A stretch of DNA of 62,437 nt from Microbacterium sp. 5K110. GTDB lineage: Bacteria; Actinomycetota; Actinomycetes; Actinomycetales; Microbacteriaceae. The notes under the pieces are model-generated. The model was not told where the DNA came from. It saw only the letters and a program-made list of their open reading frames with translations, and did not search any database. Shown piece after piece: positions 36,522-45,189 of this stretch. Each line of letters opens with the position of its first letter. Position 1 is the stretch's first letter. The position numbers were made by a program, and so were the translations under genes. The DNA lies in NCBI RefSeq assembly GCF_005774735.1, contig NZ_VBUM01000009.1, forward strand, positions 1 through 62,437, in the 5' to 3' direction.

Positions 36522-37958
36522 TCAGGGAGCGATGCCGATGTACTTCTCCTCCAGGTACTCCAGGATTCCTTCGCTCGACCCCTCGCGCCCCAACCCGGAT
36601 TGCTTCATCCCGCCGAAGGGCGCCGCCGGATCCGACAGCACGCCCTTGTTGACCCCCACCATGCCCGCCTCCAGACGGAGAGCGGTGCGCAACGCGATCG
36701 CCTCCTCACCGAAGACGTAGGCGATCAGTCCGTAGATGGTGTCGTTCGCCATGCGCACCATCTCGTCGACGTCGTCGACCCGGACGACGGCTGCCACGGG
36801 TCCGAAGATCTCGGTGCTGTTGATCGTCGACCCGTGCTCGACGCCCACCAGGAGCGTCGGCGGGTAGAAGGCACCGGAGTCGGAGACCTCGCCCCCGAGC
36901 GCGATGCGCGCGCCCTCGCTCCGGGCGGTGACGACGAGCTCGGCGACCTTGTCGCGCTCGGCGACCGAGACGAGAGCGCCGAGGGTGTTCTCGCGGTCGA
37001 GGCCCCTGCCCCAGGACACCGCGGCCAGTTCGGCCTCCAGCTTCGCCACGAACTCGTCGTGCACCGAGGAGTGCACGTAGAACCGGTTGGCCGCGGTGCA
37101 CGCGGAGCCCCCGTTGCGCATCTTGGCGAGCATGGCGCCGGTGACCGCTTCGTCGACGTCCGCCCCCGGTAGCACGAGGAACGGCGCGTTCCCGCCCAGC
37201 TCCATCGAGGTCGACACGACGGTGTCGGCGGCCTCGTGCAGCAGCAACCGGCCGACTTCGGTGGACCCGGTGAACGAGAGCTTGCGGACGGCGGGGTGAT
37301 GCATCATGTGCGCCACCGCCGGACCCGTGGGCACCGGCGTGACGAGGTTCACCACGCCGTCGGGAACGCCCGCCCGCGTCAGCACATCGACGATGTATGC
37401 CGCCGTCAGCGGCGTCTCGCGCGCCGGCTTCAGCACCGTCGTGCACCCCGCCGCCAGCGCCGGCGCGAGCTTGCGCGTCGCCATCGCCGCGGGGAAGTTC
37501 CACGGCGTGATCAGCAGCGACACGCCGATCGGTTCGCGGGTGACGAGGATCCGCTTGTCCCCGTTCGGCGACAGGCGGAAGTCTCCCGGGACACGCACGG
37601 CCTCCTCGGCGAACCACCGGAAGAACTCCGTCGCGTAAGCGGCCTCAGCCGCCGCGTCCGCCCACGACTTCCCGTTCTCGCGCACCATGACCTCGGTCAA
37701 GGCATCCTTCTCCGCCGTGAGGATGTCGAATGCGCGGCGAAGGATCTCCGACCGGGCCCGCGGGGTGGTCGCCGACCACTCCGGCAAGGCGACCGCGGCG
37801 GCATCGACGGCCGCGGTGCAGTCGTCGAGCGAGGCGATCGCGAAGTGCGCGATCGTCGAGCCGTCGGCCGGGTCGAGCACGGGGAAGGTGTCGCCACCGC
37901 CGCCGGGGCGCCACGCCCCGCCGATGAACAGATCGGAACGGTAGTCCATGGTTGTCAC
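36522..37958 (-). CDS. Aldehyde dehydrogenase (succinate-semialdehyde dehydrogenase-like)
   Basis: A 478-aa NAD(P)-dependent ALDH. It oxidises an aldehyde to an acid via a thioester on Cys287 (GGSACTAANR), with general base Glu253 (MELGGNAP) and cofactor loop FTGSTEVG near 229. The PWNFP motif at about 152 is typical. The sequence leans toward the GabD/SSADH subgroup, but the substrate is not proven. It starts with GTG (ATG three codons later is possible), 8 bp after the Fe-ADH stop, and is the last gene of the eight-gene catabolic operon. Confidence 0.9.
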   Translation of the reverse strand: MTTMDYRSDLFIGGAWRPGGGGDTFPVLDPADGSTIAHFAIASLDDCTAAVDAAAVALPEWSATTPRARSEILRRAFDILTAEKDALTEVMVRENGKSWADAAAEAAYATEFFRWFAEEAVRVPGDFRLSPNGDKRILVTREPIGVSLLITPWNFPAAMATRKLAPALAAGCTTVLKPARETPLTAAYIVDVLTRAGVPDGVVNLVTPVPTGPAVAHMMHHPAVRKLSFTGSTEVGRLLLHEAADTVVSTSMELGGNAPFLVLPGADVDEAVTGAMLAKMRNGGSACTAANRFYVHSSVHDEFVAKLEAELAAVSWGRGLDRENTLGALVSVAERDKVAELVVTARSEGARIALGGEVSDSGAFYPPTLLVGVEHGSTINSTEIFGPVAAVVRVDDVDEMVRMANDTIYGLIAYVFGEEAIALRTALRLEAGMVGVNKGVLSDPAAPFGGMKQSGLGREGSSEGILEYLEEKYIGIAP

Positions 37959-37966
37959 TTTCTGGG

Positions 37967-39202
37967 TCAGACGAGACGAGAGCGGTCGCCGTCGTACGCG
38001 GCGTCGAGGATGCGCTCGAGGAGGTCGGGGGTCGCCTCCCGGCTGGCGAGCGCGGCCAGTCGGGTCACGCCGGCGGCGAGCTGCGCGATCCGGGGCAACT
38101 GCGCCCGCGTGACACCCAGGTCGGCGAGCGAGGCGGGCAGCCCGATGGCGTGGCAGATCTCGGCGAGACGGTCGATGGCGGCCTGAGCGTCGTCCGCTTC
38201 GGACCCGCTCGCGACGTCAAGGGCGACGGCCATCTCCGCGAGCTGGGGCGACGTCTCGGCGCGGCACGCCTGCAGCACGTACGGCAGCATGAGACCGGTC
38301 CCCAGGCCGTGCGGCGTATGGGTCATCGCTCCGATCGGGTATTGCAGCGCGTGGGAGAGATGCGTTCCCCCCGACCCGAACGCGAGGCCCCCGAGCAGAC
38401 TCCCCCACGCCATCTGCTCGCGCGCCTCGCGGTCGGCGCCGTCCGCCACCGCGCGCGGAAGGGCACCCCCCATCGCCCACAGGCCGTCCAGCGCGAACAG
38501 CGCGCTCATCCGGTTGCGTCCGACGAAGATCGGGAGCCGCTCCGCCCACACCGGCTCACGGCGGACCGCGGTGAAGGACTCCGCGCAGTGCACGATCGCG
38601 TCGATACCCGAATACGCCGTCACCCGCGCGGGGACGCCGGTCGTGAGGTCCGGGTCGACGATGGCCACACGGGGGACGAGAGCGGCATCCGACACCCCCA
38701 CCTTCAGCTCGCGTTCCGGATCGGACACCACGGCGACGGGCGTCGCCTCCGAACCCGTGCCCGCCGTCGTCGGAACGGCCACGATCGGCAGCACCGGTCC
38801 GCGCACCCGGTTCTCGCCGTAGTAGTCGGAGAGAGGGCCGGGCTGGGACAGCAGAAGCGCCACGAGCTTCCCCAGGTCCAGGGCGGACCCGCCCCCGTAC
38901 GCCACGACGACGTCCGGTCGCCAGCCGCGCGCGGCCTCCGCGGCGGCGACGACATCGTCGACGGGCAGTTCCGGAACGACATCGGCGTGCACTCGGACGG
39001 TGACCCCCGCCCCCTCGAGCGCGGCGAGCGACTCGGCGAAGGAATCCGTCGTGGCCAGGAACGGGTCCACCACGACGAGCGCGCGCCCACCGAGCTCGGC
39101 GACGGCCGCGGCGAGCGAGGCTCGCGCTCCCCTGCCGAAGTGGATGGCATCCGGTGCCCGCACGACTCCGTGGGCGGAAGCGACGTGATCATGGGCGCTC
39201 AC
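37967..39202 (-). CDS. Iron-containing alcohol dehydrogenase (maleylacetate reductase-like)
   Basis: A 411-aa group III dehydrogenase. The NAD(P) site GGGSALDLGK lies near residue 95, TTAGTGSEATP near 140, and the metal ligands in HCAESF, HALQYPIGAMTHTPHG. It interconverts an alcohol or keto acid with NAD(P)H. The GTG start overlaps the SDR stop by four bases (GTGA), so the two are translated together. In this operon it may reduce or oxidise an aldehyde/hydroxy acid handled by the neighbouring ALDH (inference). Confidence 0.87.
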   Translation of the reverse strand: MSAHDHVASAHGVVRAPDAIHFGRGARASLAAAVAELGGRALVVVDPFLATTDSFAESLAALEGAGVTVRVHADVVPELPVDDVVAAAEAARGWRPDVVVAYGGGSALDLGKLVALLLSQPGPLSDYYGENRVRGPVLPIVAVPTTAGTGSEATPVAVVSDPERELKVGVSDAALVPRVAIVDPDLTTGVPARVTAYSGIDAIVHCAESFTAVRREPVWAERLPIFVGRNRMSALFALDGLWAMGGALPRAVADGADREAREQMAWGSLLGGLAFGSGGTHLSHALQYPIGAMTHTPHGLGTGLMLPYVLQACRAETSPQLAEMAVALDVASGSEADDAQAAIDRLAEICHAIGLPASLADLGVTRAQLPRIAQLAAGVTRLAALASREATPDLLERILDAAYDGDRSRLV

Positions 39203-39957
39203 GCGGTCATCCCCCCTTCGACGGGAAGCACGACACCGGTGGTGTGACTCGACCGGTCGCTGAGAAGCCACGCCGCGGCGTTGGCGACCTCGACCCCGGT
39301 TCCGATTTTGTGCAACGGCATCGTGGCGAGGCGCCTGTCCATCGCGTGCGGGTCGTCGGCCAGCATCGCGTCGATCATGGCCGAGCGGGTCGGGCCGGGC
39401 GCGACGGAGTTGACACGGATGCCGAGGCCGCCGTTGTCGTGCGCGGCGCTCCGGGTGAGCCCGATGACGGCGTGCTTGGTCGCCTGATAGGCGCCGAGAC
39501 CGGTGTTGCCCTTGTAGCCGCCGACGCTGGACGTCGTGACGATCGAGCCGAAGCCCTGGACCCGCATGACGCGGAGTTCTTCGCGCAGACAGAGCCACAT
39601 GCCCTTGACGTTGACCTCCATGACGCGGTCGAAGTCCTCCTCCGAGACCTCGTGGAGGAGCCCGAGCTGGCCGATGCCGGCGTTGTTGAAGGCACCGTCC
39701 AATCGTCCGTAGCGGGACACGGTCTCGTCGACCATCAGGGCGACGTCCGCCGGCGACGTCACGTCACCGACCACGAGGTGGACCTCGTGTCCATCGGAAC
39801 GCAGGTCGTCGGCGATCTCCTCGAGGGCGTCGGCGGACCGCGCCGCCAGCACGAGCCGCGCACCCTCCTCCGCGAAGACGCGCGCGGCCTCGCGTCCGAT
39901 ACCCGTGCTCGCACCGATCAGGAGCACCGCTTTGTCGTTCAGCAATGGTGTGTTCAT
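39199..39957 (-). CDS. Short-chain dehydrogenase/reductase
   Basis: A 252-aa classical SDR. The cofactor motif GASTGIG is at about 15-21, NNAG at about 90, and the catalytic Ser-Tyr-Lys set at TSSVGGYKG and YQATK. Arg at position about 40 (AARS) suggests NADP. The ATG at 39957 has GGAGGAG about 6 bp upstream, a strong ribosome site. It is followed by Fe-ADH through a GTGA overlap. Its role is probably oxidation of a hydroxy acid to the beta-keto acid used by the BKACE enzyme (inference). Confidence 0.9.
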   Translation of the reverse strand: MNTPLLNDKAVLLIGASTGIGREAARVFAEEGARLVLAARSADALEEIADDLRSDGHEVHLVVGDVTSPADVALMVDETVSRYGRLDGAFNNAGIGQLGLLHEVSEEDFDRVMEVNVKGMWLCLREELRVMRVQGFGSIVTTSSVGGYKGNTGLGAYQATKHAVIGLTRSAAHDNGGLGIRVNSVAPGPTRSAMIDAMLADDPHAMDRRLATMPLHKIGTGVEVANAAAWLLSDRSSHTTGVVLPVEGGMTA

Positions 39958-39971
39958 CAGGTTCTCCTCCG

Positions 39972-40430
39972 TCAGTCTCGGAAAGCGAGCGGCTCGGCCC
40001 GATAGGGGGCGAGGTCCTCTCGCTCGGTGCGGGTCAGGTCGCGCGGTCGATGCCCCCCGATGTCCATGATCACCAGGGTCGTTCGAGCACGCGCGTACTC
40101 GAGGGCGGTGTCGTCGGAGAGCAGGCGGCAGTCGATCGTGAGCGATCGGGTGCCGATCCGGGACAGCCACGCCTCGGCGCGGACGCCACCCCCGGTATAG
40201 GGCATCTCCGAGGTGTACTCCACGCGCTGCGCAGCCGTCACGGTGAAGGTCCCCCTCCCCAGCACCGCGAGTGCCGGCGCCCGTCCCGGGGGTGCCTGCG
40301 CAGGCTTGTCGGGCAGGCCGAACAGGCGGATGCGGGCCTCTTCGACGAGTCGCGCCACGGCGACGTTGTTGACGTGCCCGTACTGATCGGTGTCGGCCCA
40401 GCGCACCTGCAGCATCGTGCTCGGGATCAC
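39972..40430 (-). CDS. Acyl-CoA thioesterase (hot-dog, 4-hydroxybenzoyl-CoA type)
   Basis: A 152-aa hot-dog fold protein. The motif VRWADTDQYGHVNNVAVARLVEEAR with Asp near residue 13 is the YbgC/4HBT active site. It hydrolyses an acyl-CoA to acid and CoA. The GTG start overlaps the stop of the HpaI-type aldolase gene (GTGA). BKACE enzymes release a CoA ester, so this thioesterase is a logical next step in the same operon. Confidence 0.88.
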   Translation of the reverse strand: MIPSTMLQVRWADTDQYGHVNNVAVARLVEEARIRLFGLPDKPAQAPPGRAPALAVLGRGTFTVTAAQRVEYTSEMPYTGGGVRAEAWLSRIGTRSLTIDCRLLSDDTALEYARARTTLVIMDIGGHRPRDLTRTEREDLAPYRAEPLAFRD

Positions 40431-41212
40431 CGGCGCACCGTCCTGCCGGCGTCGACGGCCGCCTTCGCCGCCGCCCCCAGCAGACTCGCGTCGTTGCTCA
40501 TCATGGTGAAGTCGAACCCGGTCCGCACCGCCGATTCGACCGAAGTCGCTGTCGCCCCTCCGGCGTTGCCGATCGCCACCCCCGCCGCGTGTGCGGCGCG
40601 GACGACACCGGACACGAGATCGACCACCGTCGCATCCGTCTCGGAGCGCCCCAGACTCGTCGAGAGATCGGCTGCGCCCACGAGCAGAGCGTCGACGCCG
40701 TCGACCGCCGCGATCGCGCCCGCCGCGGAGGCCGCGTCCGCGCTCTCGATCTGAGGGATCAGCACCACTTCTTCGTTGCCGTACCGGAGATACTCCTCGC
40801 GGGACAGTGCGCCCCAGGCGCCGGCCCGGCTCGTCGACCCCACTCCCCTGCTCCCGCGCGGCGCGAAGCGCACCGCGGACGCCGCCGCGCGGGCATGCTC
40901 CACGGTGTCGACGTGGGGAAGCATGATGCCTTCGGCGCCGGCGTCGAGCACGCGTTGCACGATGCCTCCGTCGAGCGAAGGCACGCGGACGATCGGGGCG
41001 ACCCCGGTCAACAGCGCGATTCCGATGTGCCGGTGCATCGTCTCGAGGTCCATGGCGGAATGCTCGAGGTCGATCACGGCGAAGTCGAAGCCCGCGAGGG
41101 CGACGAGCTCCATGCTCTCGACGGCGGGCAGCTTGACCCACGTCCCCAACGGCAGGGCGTCCTCGCGTGCGAGGGCGGCACGGAACAAGCTCCGTCTCCG
41201 CATCGCGCTCAT
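40427..41212 (-). CDS. HpcH/HpaI-family aldolase
   Basis: A 261-aa class II pyruvate aldolase of the HpaI type. It has the metal and substrate motifs VIDLEHSAMDLE near 45, IMLPHVDTVEHA near 95, and VLIPQIESADA near 150. It cleaves 4-hydroxy-2-oxo acids to pyruvate (or oxaloacetate) plus an aldehyde, which the operon's ALDH could oxidise. The ATG shares one base with the stop of the cupin gene (TGATG), so translation is coupled. Confidence 0.88.
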   Translation of the reverse strand: MSAMRRRSLFRAALAREDALPLGTWVKLPAVESMELVALAGFDFAVIDLEHSAMDLETMHRHIGIALLTGVAPIVRVPSLDGGIVQRVLDAGAEGIMLPHVDTVEHARAAASAVRFAPRGSRGVGSTSRAGAWGALSREEYLRYGNEEVVLIPQIESADAASAAGAIAAVDGVDALLVGAADLSTSLGRSETDATVVDLVSGVVRAAHAAGVAIGNAGGATATSVESAVRTGFDFTMMSNDASLLGAAAKAAVDAGRTVRR

Positions 41213-42153
41213 CAGTACCCCTCCGGGATGCCGAGCCCCGGCCGCGCCGGGTAGTCGGCGGCGTTGAGGACCCAGCCCGACGCGGAGAAGTCCGCGCGCG
41301 GCGGCGAGAAGATGTCGATGAGCTGCTGGTGCGGCCCGACGCCCTGCGTCGTGTGCACGGTGGGCGGGGGGATGACGCAGATCGACGGCGTGGCGATCTC
41401 GCGACGCTTGTCCGGACGCCACCGGGTCGAGTCGGGGCCCCAGGGGTAGCGGATGTGGTGGACGAAGCGGCCCTGGACCGCGAGCGAGATCTGCTCGAAG
41501 TCGTCGTGGAAGTGCGGGGACAGCTTGCGCGGATCACGCGGCTCGGGCTCCTCGGCCAGGAAGTTGACCATGAGGTTGGAGGTCCGGAAGATGCGCCCGA
41601 AGCGGCCGGGCGCGATCGGGGTGTCCGCGAGGCGGTACACCCGCAGGCGATACCCGTCGACCGGATCCGGCCACTGTCCGAGCGGCGCCGCGCGCAGGTC
41701 AGGTTCGGCGTACGCGTCCGCGTTCAGCGCGGCGGTGCGCAGATCATCGGCGACGACCGAGAAGAGTCGGATGAGGATCCCGTCCTCGAGGATCTCGATC
41801 GCGGAGTCGCCGGGCGGCACCACCACGAAGGCCTCCTCATCGATCTCGGCGGCATCCGATCCGGCACGCACGCGCAGCGGCGCGCTCCCGGAGTACTGCA
41901 GAACGGCGTACTCGTCGGGCTGGTGGACACGGGGAAAGACGTCGCCGGCTTTGGCGGTGGTGTACGCCACCACGAGCGTCGCGCTGCGCGCGAGCCACGT
42001 CCTGCTCCCCCGGGGCGTCGTCTCGGACGGTTCCCGGGTGAGGAACTCGATCCACTGGGACGCTTTGATCGGTGTCGACGGGTCGACCTCGACGGTGGGG
42101 GCGGTCTTCTCGAGCGTCGAACGGATGTCATCCGCCGCGTATTGCTTGTGCAT
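41212..42153 (-). CDS. Bicupin protein, possible dioxygenase or isomerase
   Basis: A 313-aa protein with two cupin-like halves. The N-terminal half has VFPRVHQPDEYAVLQYSG and FVVVPPGDSAIEI. The C-terminal half has a full metal set: SPHFHDDFEQISLAVQGRF and a second His in PPPTVHTTQG. Relatives include gentisate- and homogentisate-type dioxygenases and sugar isomerases, but I cannot place it in a named family. The operon setting suggests ring or carbon-chain processing (inference). ATG start at 42153 with AGGA upstream. Confidence 0.75.
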   Translation of the reverse strand: MHKQYAADDIRSTLEKTAPTVEVDPSTPIKASQWIEFLTREPSETTPRGSRTWLARSATLVVAYTTAKAGDVFPRVHQPDEYAVLQYSGSAPLRVRAGSDAAEIDEEAFVVVPPGDSAIEILEDGILIRLFSVVADDLRTAALNADAYAEPDLRAAPLGQWPDPVDGYRLRVYRLADTPIAPGRFGRIFRTSNLMVNFLAEEPEPRDPRKLSPHFHDDFEQISLAVQGRFVHHIRYPWGPDSTRWRPDKRREIATPSICVIPPPTVHTTQGVGPHQQLIDIFSPPRADFSASGWVLNAADYPARPGLGIPEGY

Positions 42154-42176
42154 GGTGGTCCTGGATGTCTCAGCGG

Positions 42177-43109
42177 TCAGAGGGTGACGCCGGCCGCGCC
42201 CTTGAGGGCGAGCATGCGGCGGGCATCGTCGGGGGTGGCGATCTCGCTGCCGAGGTCCTCGACGACGGCGCGGATCTTCTGGACCTGTTCGGCGTTGCTC
42301 CGGGCCAGTCGTCCTCGGCCGATCCAGAGACTGTCCTCGAGCCCGACCCGCACGTGTCCGCCGAGCCAGGCCGAGTGCGTCGCGAATTGCATCTGCGCGC
42401 GCCCCGCCGCGAACGCGGAGAAGAAGTACTCGTCCCCGAACAGCTTGTCGGCGATGCGCACCATGTGCTCGAGGTTGGCGTGATCGGCTCCGATGCCGCC
42501 CAGGATGCCGAAGACCCCCTGGATCATGAACGGCGGTCGGGCCAGACCCTTGTCGACGAAGTAGGCGAGCGTATAGAGGTGTCCGATGTCGTAGCACTCG
42601 AATTCGAAGCGCGTGCCGCGCCCCTCACCGAGTTCGCGCAGCGTCTGCTCGATGCGGTCGAAGCTGTTGATGAACGGGTGGCTGTACGTGCCCAGCACGT
42701 ACGGCTTCTCCCAGTCGTGCTTCCACGTCGTGACCTTGTCCGCGATGCCCGAGTACACGAAGTTCATCGAGCCCATGTTCAGACTCGCCAACTCCGGGGC
42801 GAACCGGTTGGCCCCGGCCAGCCGCTGTTCCATCGTCATCTGCGACGATCCGCCGGTCGTGATGTTGATGACGACATCGACCTGCTCGAGGATCCTGGGC
42901 ACGATCTGCTCGTAGATCTCGGCCTCCCAGGCCGGGCGCCCGTCGGGGTGACGGGCGTGCAGGTGGATGATCGCCGAACCCGCGGCAGCGGCCTCGAGGG
43001 CGGCCTGCACCACCTGATCGGTCGTCAGCGGTAAGTGGTCGCTCTGCGAGGGGACGTTGACGCTGCCGGTGACGGCCGTGGTGATGATCACCTTCTCCGC
43101 GATGCGCAC
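42177..43109 (-). CDS. Beta-keto acid cleavage enzyme (BKACE, DUF849)
   Basis: A 310-aa zinc enzyme. BKACE enzymes condense a beta-keto acid with acetyl-CoA and split it into acetoacetate and a new CoA ester; the founder Kce acts in lysine fermentation. It begins KVIITTAVTGSVN; the zinc motif HLHARHPDGRP lies near residue 50, followed by the ITTGG and GTYSHPFINSFDRIE blocks and an EFECYDIGHL motif. The GTG at 43109 has AGGA 6 bp upstream and is preferred to a start at 43148 that overlaps the preceding gene. Confidence 0.9.
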   Translation of the reverse strand: MRIAEKVIITTAVTGSVNVPSQSDHLPLTTDQVVQAALEAAAAGSAIIHLHARHPDGRPAWEAEIYEQIVPRILEQVDVVINITTGGSSQMTMEQRLAGANRFAPELASLNMGSMNFVYSGIADKVTTWKHDWEKPYVLGTYSHPFINSFDRIEQTLRELGEGRGTRFEFECYDIGHLYTLAYFVDKGLARPPFMIQGVFGILGGIGADHANLEHMVRIADKLFGDEYFFSAFAAGRAQMQFATHSAWLGGHVRVGLEDSLWIGRGRLARSNAEQVQKIRAVVEDLGSEIATPDDARRMLALKGAAGVTL

Positions 43110-43117
43110 GGGGTGTC

Positions 43118-44122
43118 CTACGCCTTGCCCTGCGGGGCACCCGACCACGGGAGGACGCGGCTGCCGGTCTGCTTCTCCGGCTCGGGCGAGTCCTCGAGGC
43201 CGAGGAGGTAGGCGGGGTTGTGCACGATCATGCGGCGGATGTCCTTCTCCGAGACGCCGTGATCGAGGAGCGCCTGCACCACGTAGAGGTAGCCCTCCGT
43301 GGGGGGCGGATTGTCACGCTGGCCGAGATCGGAGTCGATAACGGTGCGCTCGGGGCCGATCCGATCGATCCAGTCCAGGAGTCGGGAGATCGGCCATCCG
43401 GGCGCTGGGACGCCCGGATGGTACATGGACATCTCGTGCTCGACGTAGGCGCCGTAAGAGAGGATCTCCTCCACGTCGTGCCCGTCGGCGCCGATGATGA
43501 AGTCGGGGTGATGCAGGAGGAGTCTCTTGACACCGTTCTCCTGCGCGGTCGCGAACCAGGCCTTCTGCGACTCGACGTCGAGGTGACCGCCGGTGAGGAG
43601 GATGTCGGCCTCGGCGACCAGCTGCGTGACGCGGATGCTGTCCGCCGAGACGTCGCCGTTCGCGTCGAAGATCGATTCCTCGCGCTCCTCCAGGTCGGAC
43701 CCCGTCGTGGGGAACCCGTCGTCGTGGCTGTGCGCATCGATGTGCTGCTTGGCCGACACCGTCGGCGCCCACACGGCACGTCCGCCCATCTGGATCGCGA
43801 CGGCGACGGCCGAGGGGTTGATCCCGCCCACTTCGGAGTTGAGCGCGACACCTCCGTAAGCCGGCGTCGGGGCGTCGCGCAGGAGATCGCGCATCGCCAG
43901 CAGATCCATCACGGTGTTGTGGTGGTGCGACTTGATCAGGATCGCGCGCATTCCCAGTCGCGCCGCATCGTGCGACGCCTCGACGTGGTTCAGTCGTCGG
44001 GGGAACGGGCTGGGGCCCGAGTGGGTGTGCAGATCGACGGCGCCGTCGATGACCTTCAACAGCGCCGCCGTCGGCGCAGTAGCCGTGTAGGACGGAGTGG
44101 CATGTGCGTCTGACGTGGACAT
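43118..44122 (-). CDS. DUF6282 / amidohydrolase-like metal-dependent hydrolase
   Basis: A 334-aa TIM-barrel hydrolase. The HxH metal motif VDLHTHSGPSPFPR lies near residue 30; further ligands are in IKSHHHNTV near 65, DAHSHDDGFP near 130, LHHPDFIIG near 200 and a late VIDSDLGQ acid near 265. This pattern fits the DUF6282 group of the amidohydrolase superfamily. It may open a cyclic amide or ester. It is the first gene of the leftward operon and is divergent from the IclR gene. Confidence 0.82.
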   Translation of the reverse strand: MSTSDAHATPSYTATAPTAALLKVIDGAVDLHTHSGPSPFPRRLNHVEASHDAARLGMRAILIKSHHHNTVMDLLAMRDLLRDAPTPAYGGVALNSEVGGINPSAVAVAIQMGGRAVWAPTVSAKQHIDAHSHDDGFPTTGSDLEEREESIFDANGDVSADSIRVTQLVAEADILLTGGHLDVESQKAWFATAQENGVKRLLLHHPDFIIGADGHDVEEILSYGAYVEHEMSMYHPGVPAPGWPISRLLDWIDRIGPERTVIDSDLGQRDNPPPTEGYLYVVQALLDHGVSEKDIRRMIVHNPAYLLGLEDSPEPEKQTGSRVLPWSGAPQGKA

Positions 44123-44228
44123 CGGACGACCTCCCGTTCGTATTGTGAGTAGTGGCGTTCACGATATGACACACATTCCGGTTTGTCCACCGTGAATGTC
44201 GGCGGTCAGAAAAGCGGGATTTCCCCTC

Positions 44229-44257
44229 TTGACACCTCCGGCGCCCAGGCCTAGCGT
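44229..44257 (+). promoter_or_regulatory. Promoter of the IclR/ABC transporter operon
   Basis: TTGACA at 44229, 17 bp spacer, TAGCGT at 44252. It is followed by a leader of about 55 nt with GAGGAGG before the ATG at 44319. It is the clearest sigma-70-type promoter in the window. Confidence 0.6.
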
Positions 44258-44271
44258 TCATAATCTGAATG

Positions 44272-44290
44272 GTTCGCCTGTAATGCGAAC
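44272..44290. promoter_or_regulatory. Candidate IclR operator
   Basis: GTTCGC-N7-GCGAAC is a perfect 6-bp inverted repeat located 15-33 bp downstream of the -10 box, in the divergent region between the two arms of the catabolic cluster. The position fits autoregulation. Confidence 0.5.
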
Positions 44291-44318
44291 GCAGTGATCA
44301 CTCGATGAGGAGGTGGGC

Positions 44319-45170
44319 ATGGATCTCGACGTCATCGGCGACGCGGTGGCATCCCCGACGCGGAGCGAGAGGATCGTGCCCCCGTCCGGGAACCCGATCC
44401 CGACCGCGCACCCCGCTCCCGACGAGGAGACCCGATCGCCGCTTCCGGATGCCGAGAGGGGGGCGATCCAGTCCATCGACCGGGCCTCGGCCGTTCTCGC
44501 GCTCCTGGACCAGAACACCCGCGCCCTGACCCCCGCGATGGTCGCGGAGCGCCTCGGCCTCAACCGGTCGACCGCGCACCGATACCTTCAGTCCCTGCAG
44601 GGAGCCGGATTCCTCGACGCCGGTTACGGCCTGGGCCCCCTGTTCGATCAGCTCGCCGCACTCATCTCGGGGCGCCAGCAGATCCTCGGTATGGCCCCCG
44701 CGATCATGCGCGAGCTCTCCGACGCGACCGAGTCCACGTGCGTGCTGAGCCTTCTGGGAAGGACGGGGGCGGTCGTGACCCTCGTCGAGGAGGCGCACCG
44801 GGGCACGATCATCCTCACGGTAAGGGTCGGCACGAACCTCGAAGTGCGCGCGGCGCAGTCCCGCGTCCTCCTCGCCTTCCAGAGCGACCCCGAGATCGTC
44901 AGCCGCGCGCACTCCGGCCTGGGGCTCAAGGAATCGGCGCACGAAGCCGCCGAGCTGTCCCGCGTGCGCAAGGACCGCCTCGCCTGGGGCGATCTGGGGC
45001 GCGTCGGGCTGTCGTCCGTGGCGGCGCCGGTTTTCGGCGCGCACGACACCCAGGCAGCCCTCGCCCTCATCGGCACGAGTGCGATGCTGCCGCCCCGGGA
45101 ATCCGGATCGCCGAAGGTCCGGCTGCTTCGCGACTCCGCCGACCGCCTCAGCACACTTCTCGCCCCATGA
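44319..45170 (+). CDS. IclR family regulator 1 of the catabolic cluster
   Basis: A 283-aa regulator. Residues 1-45 are an unusual Pro-rich extension. The winged helix spans about 48-110 (IQSIDRASAVLALLDQ, LTPAMVAERLGLNRSTAHRYLQSLQGAGFL), followed by the GAF-like effector domain. A strong ribosome site (GAGGAGG) lies 5 bp before the ATG. It is divergent from the eight-gene operon and starts the transporter operon. It is a paralogue of the regulator at 50318; the HTH segments are almost superimposable. Confidence 0.9.
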   Translation: MDLDVIGDAVASPTRSERIVPPSGNPIPTAHPAPDEETRSPLPDAERGAIQSIDRASAVLALLDQNTRALTPAMVAERLGLNRSTAHRYLQSLQGAGFLDAGYGLGPLFDQLAALISGRQQILGMAPAIMRELSDATESTCVLSLLGRTGAVVTLVEEAHRGTIILTVRVGTNLEVRAAQSRVLLAFQSDPEIVSRAHSGLGLKESAHEAAELSRVRKDRLAWGDLGRVGLSSVAAPVFGAHDTQAALALIGTSAMLPPRESGSPKVRLLRDSADRLSTLLAP

Positions 45171-45189
45171 GCCGTCCCGGGAGAGGACA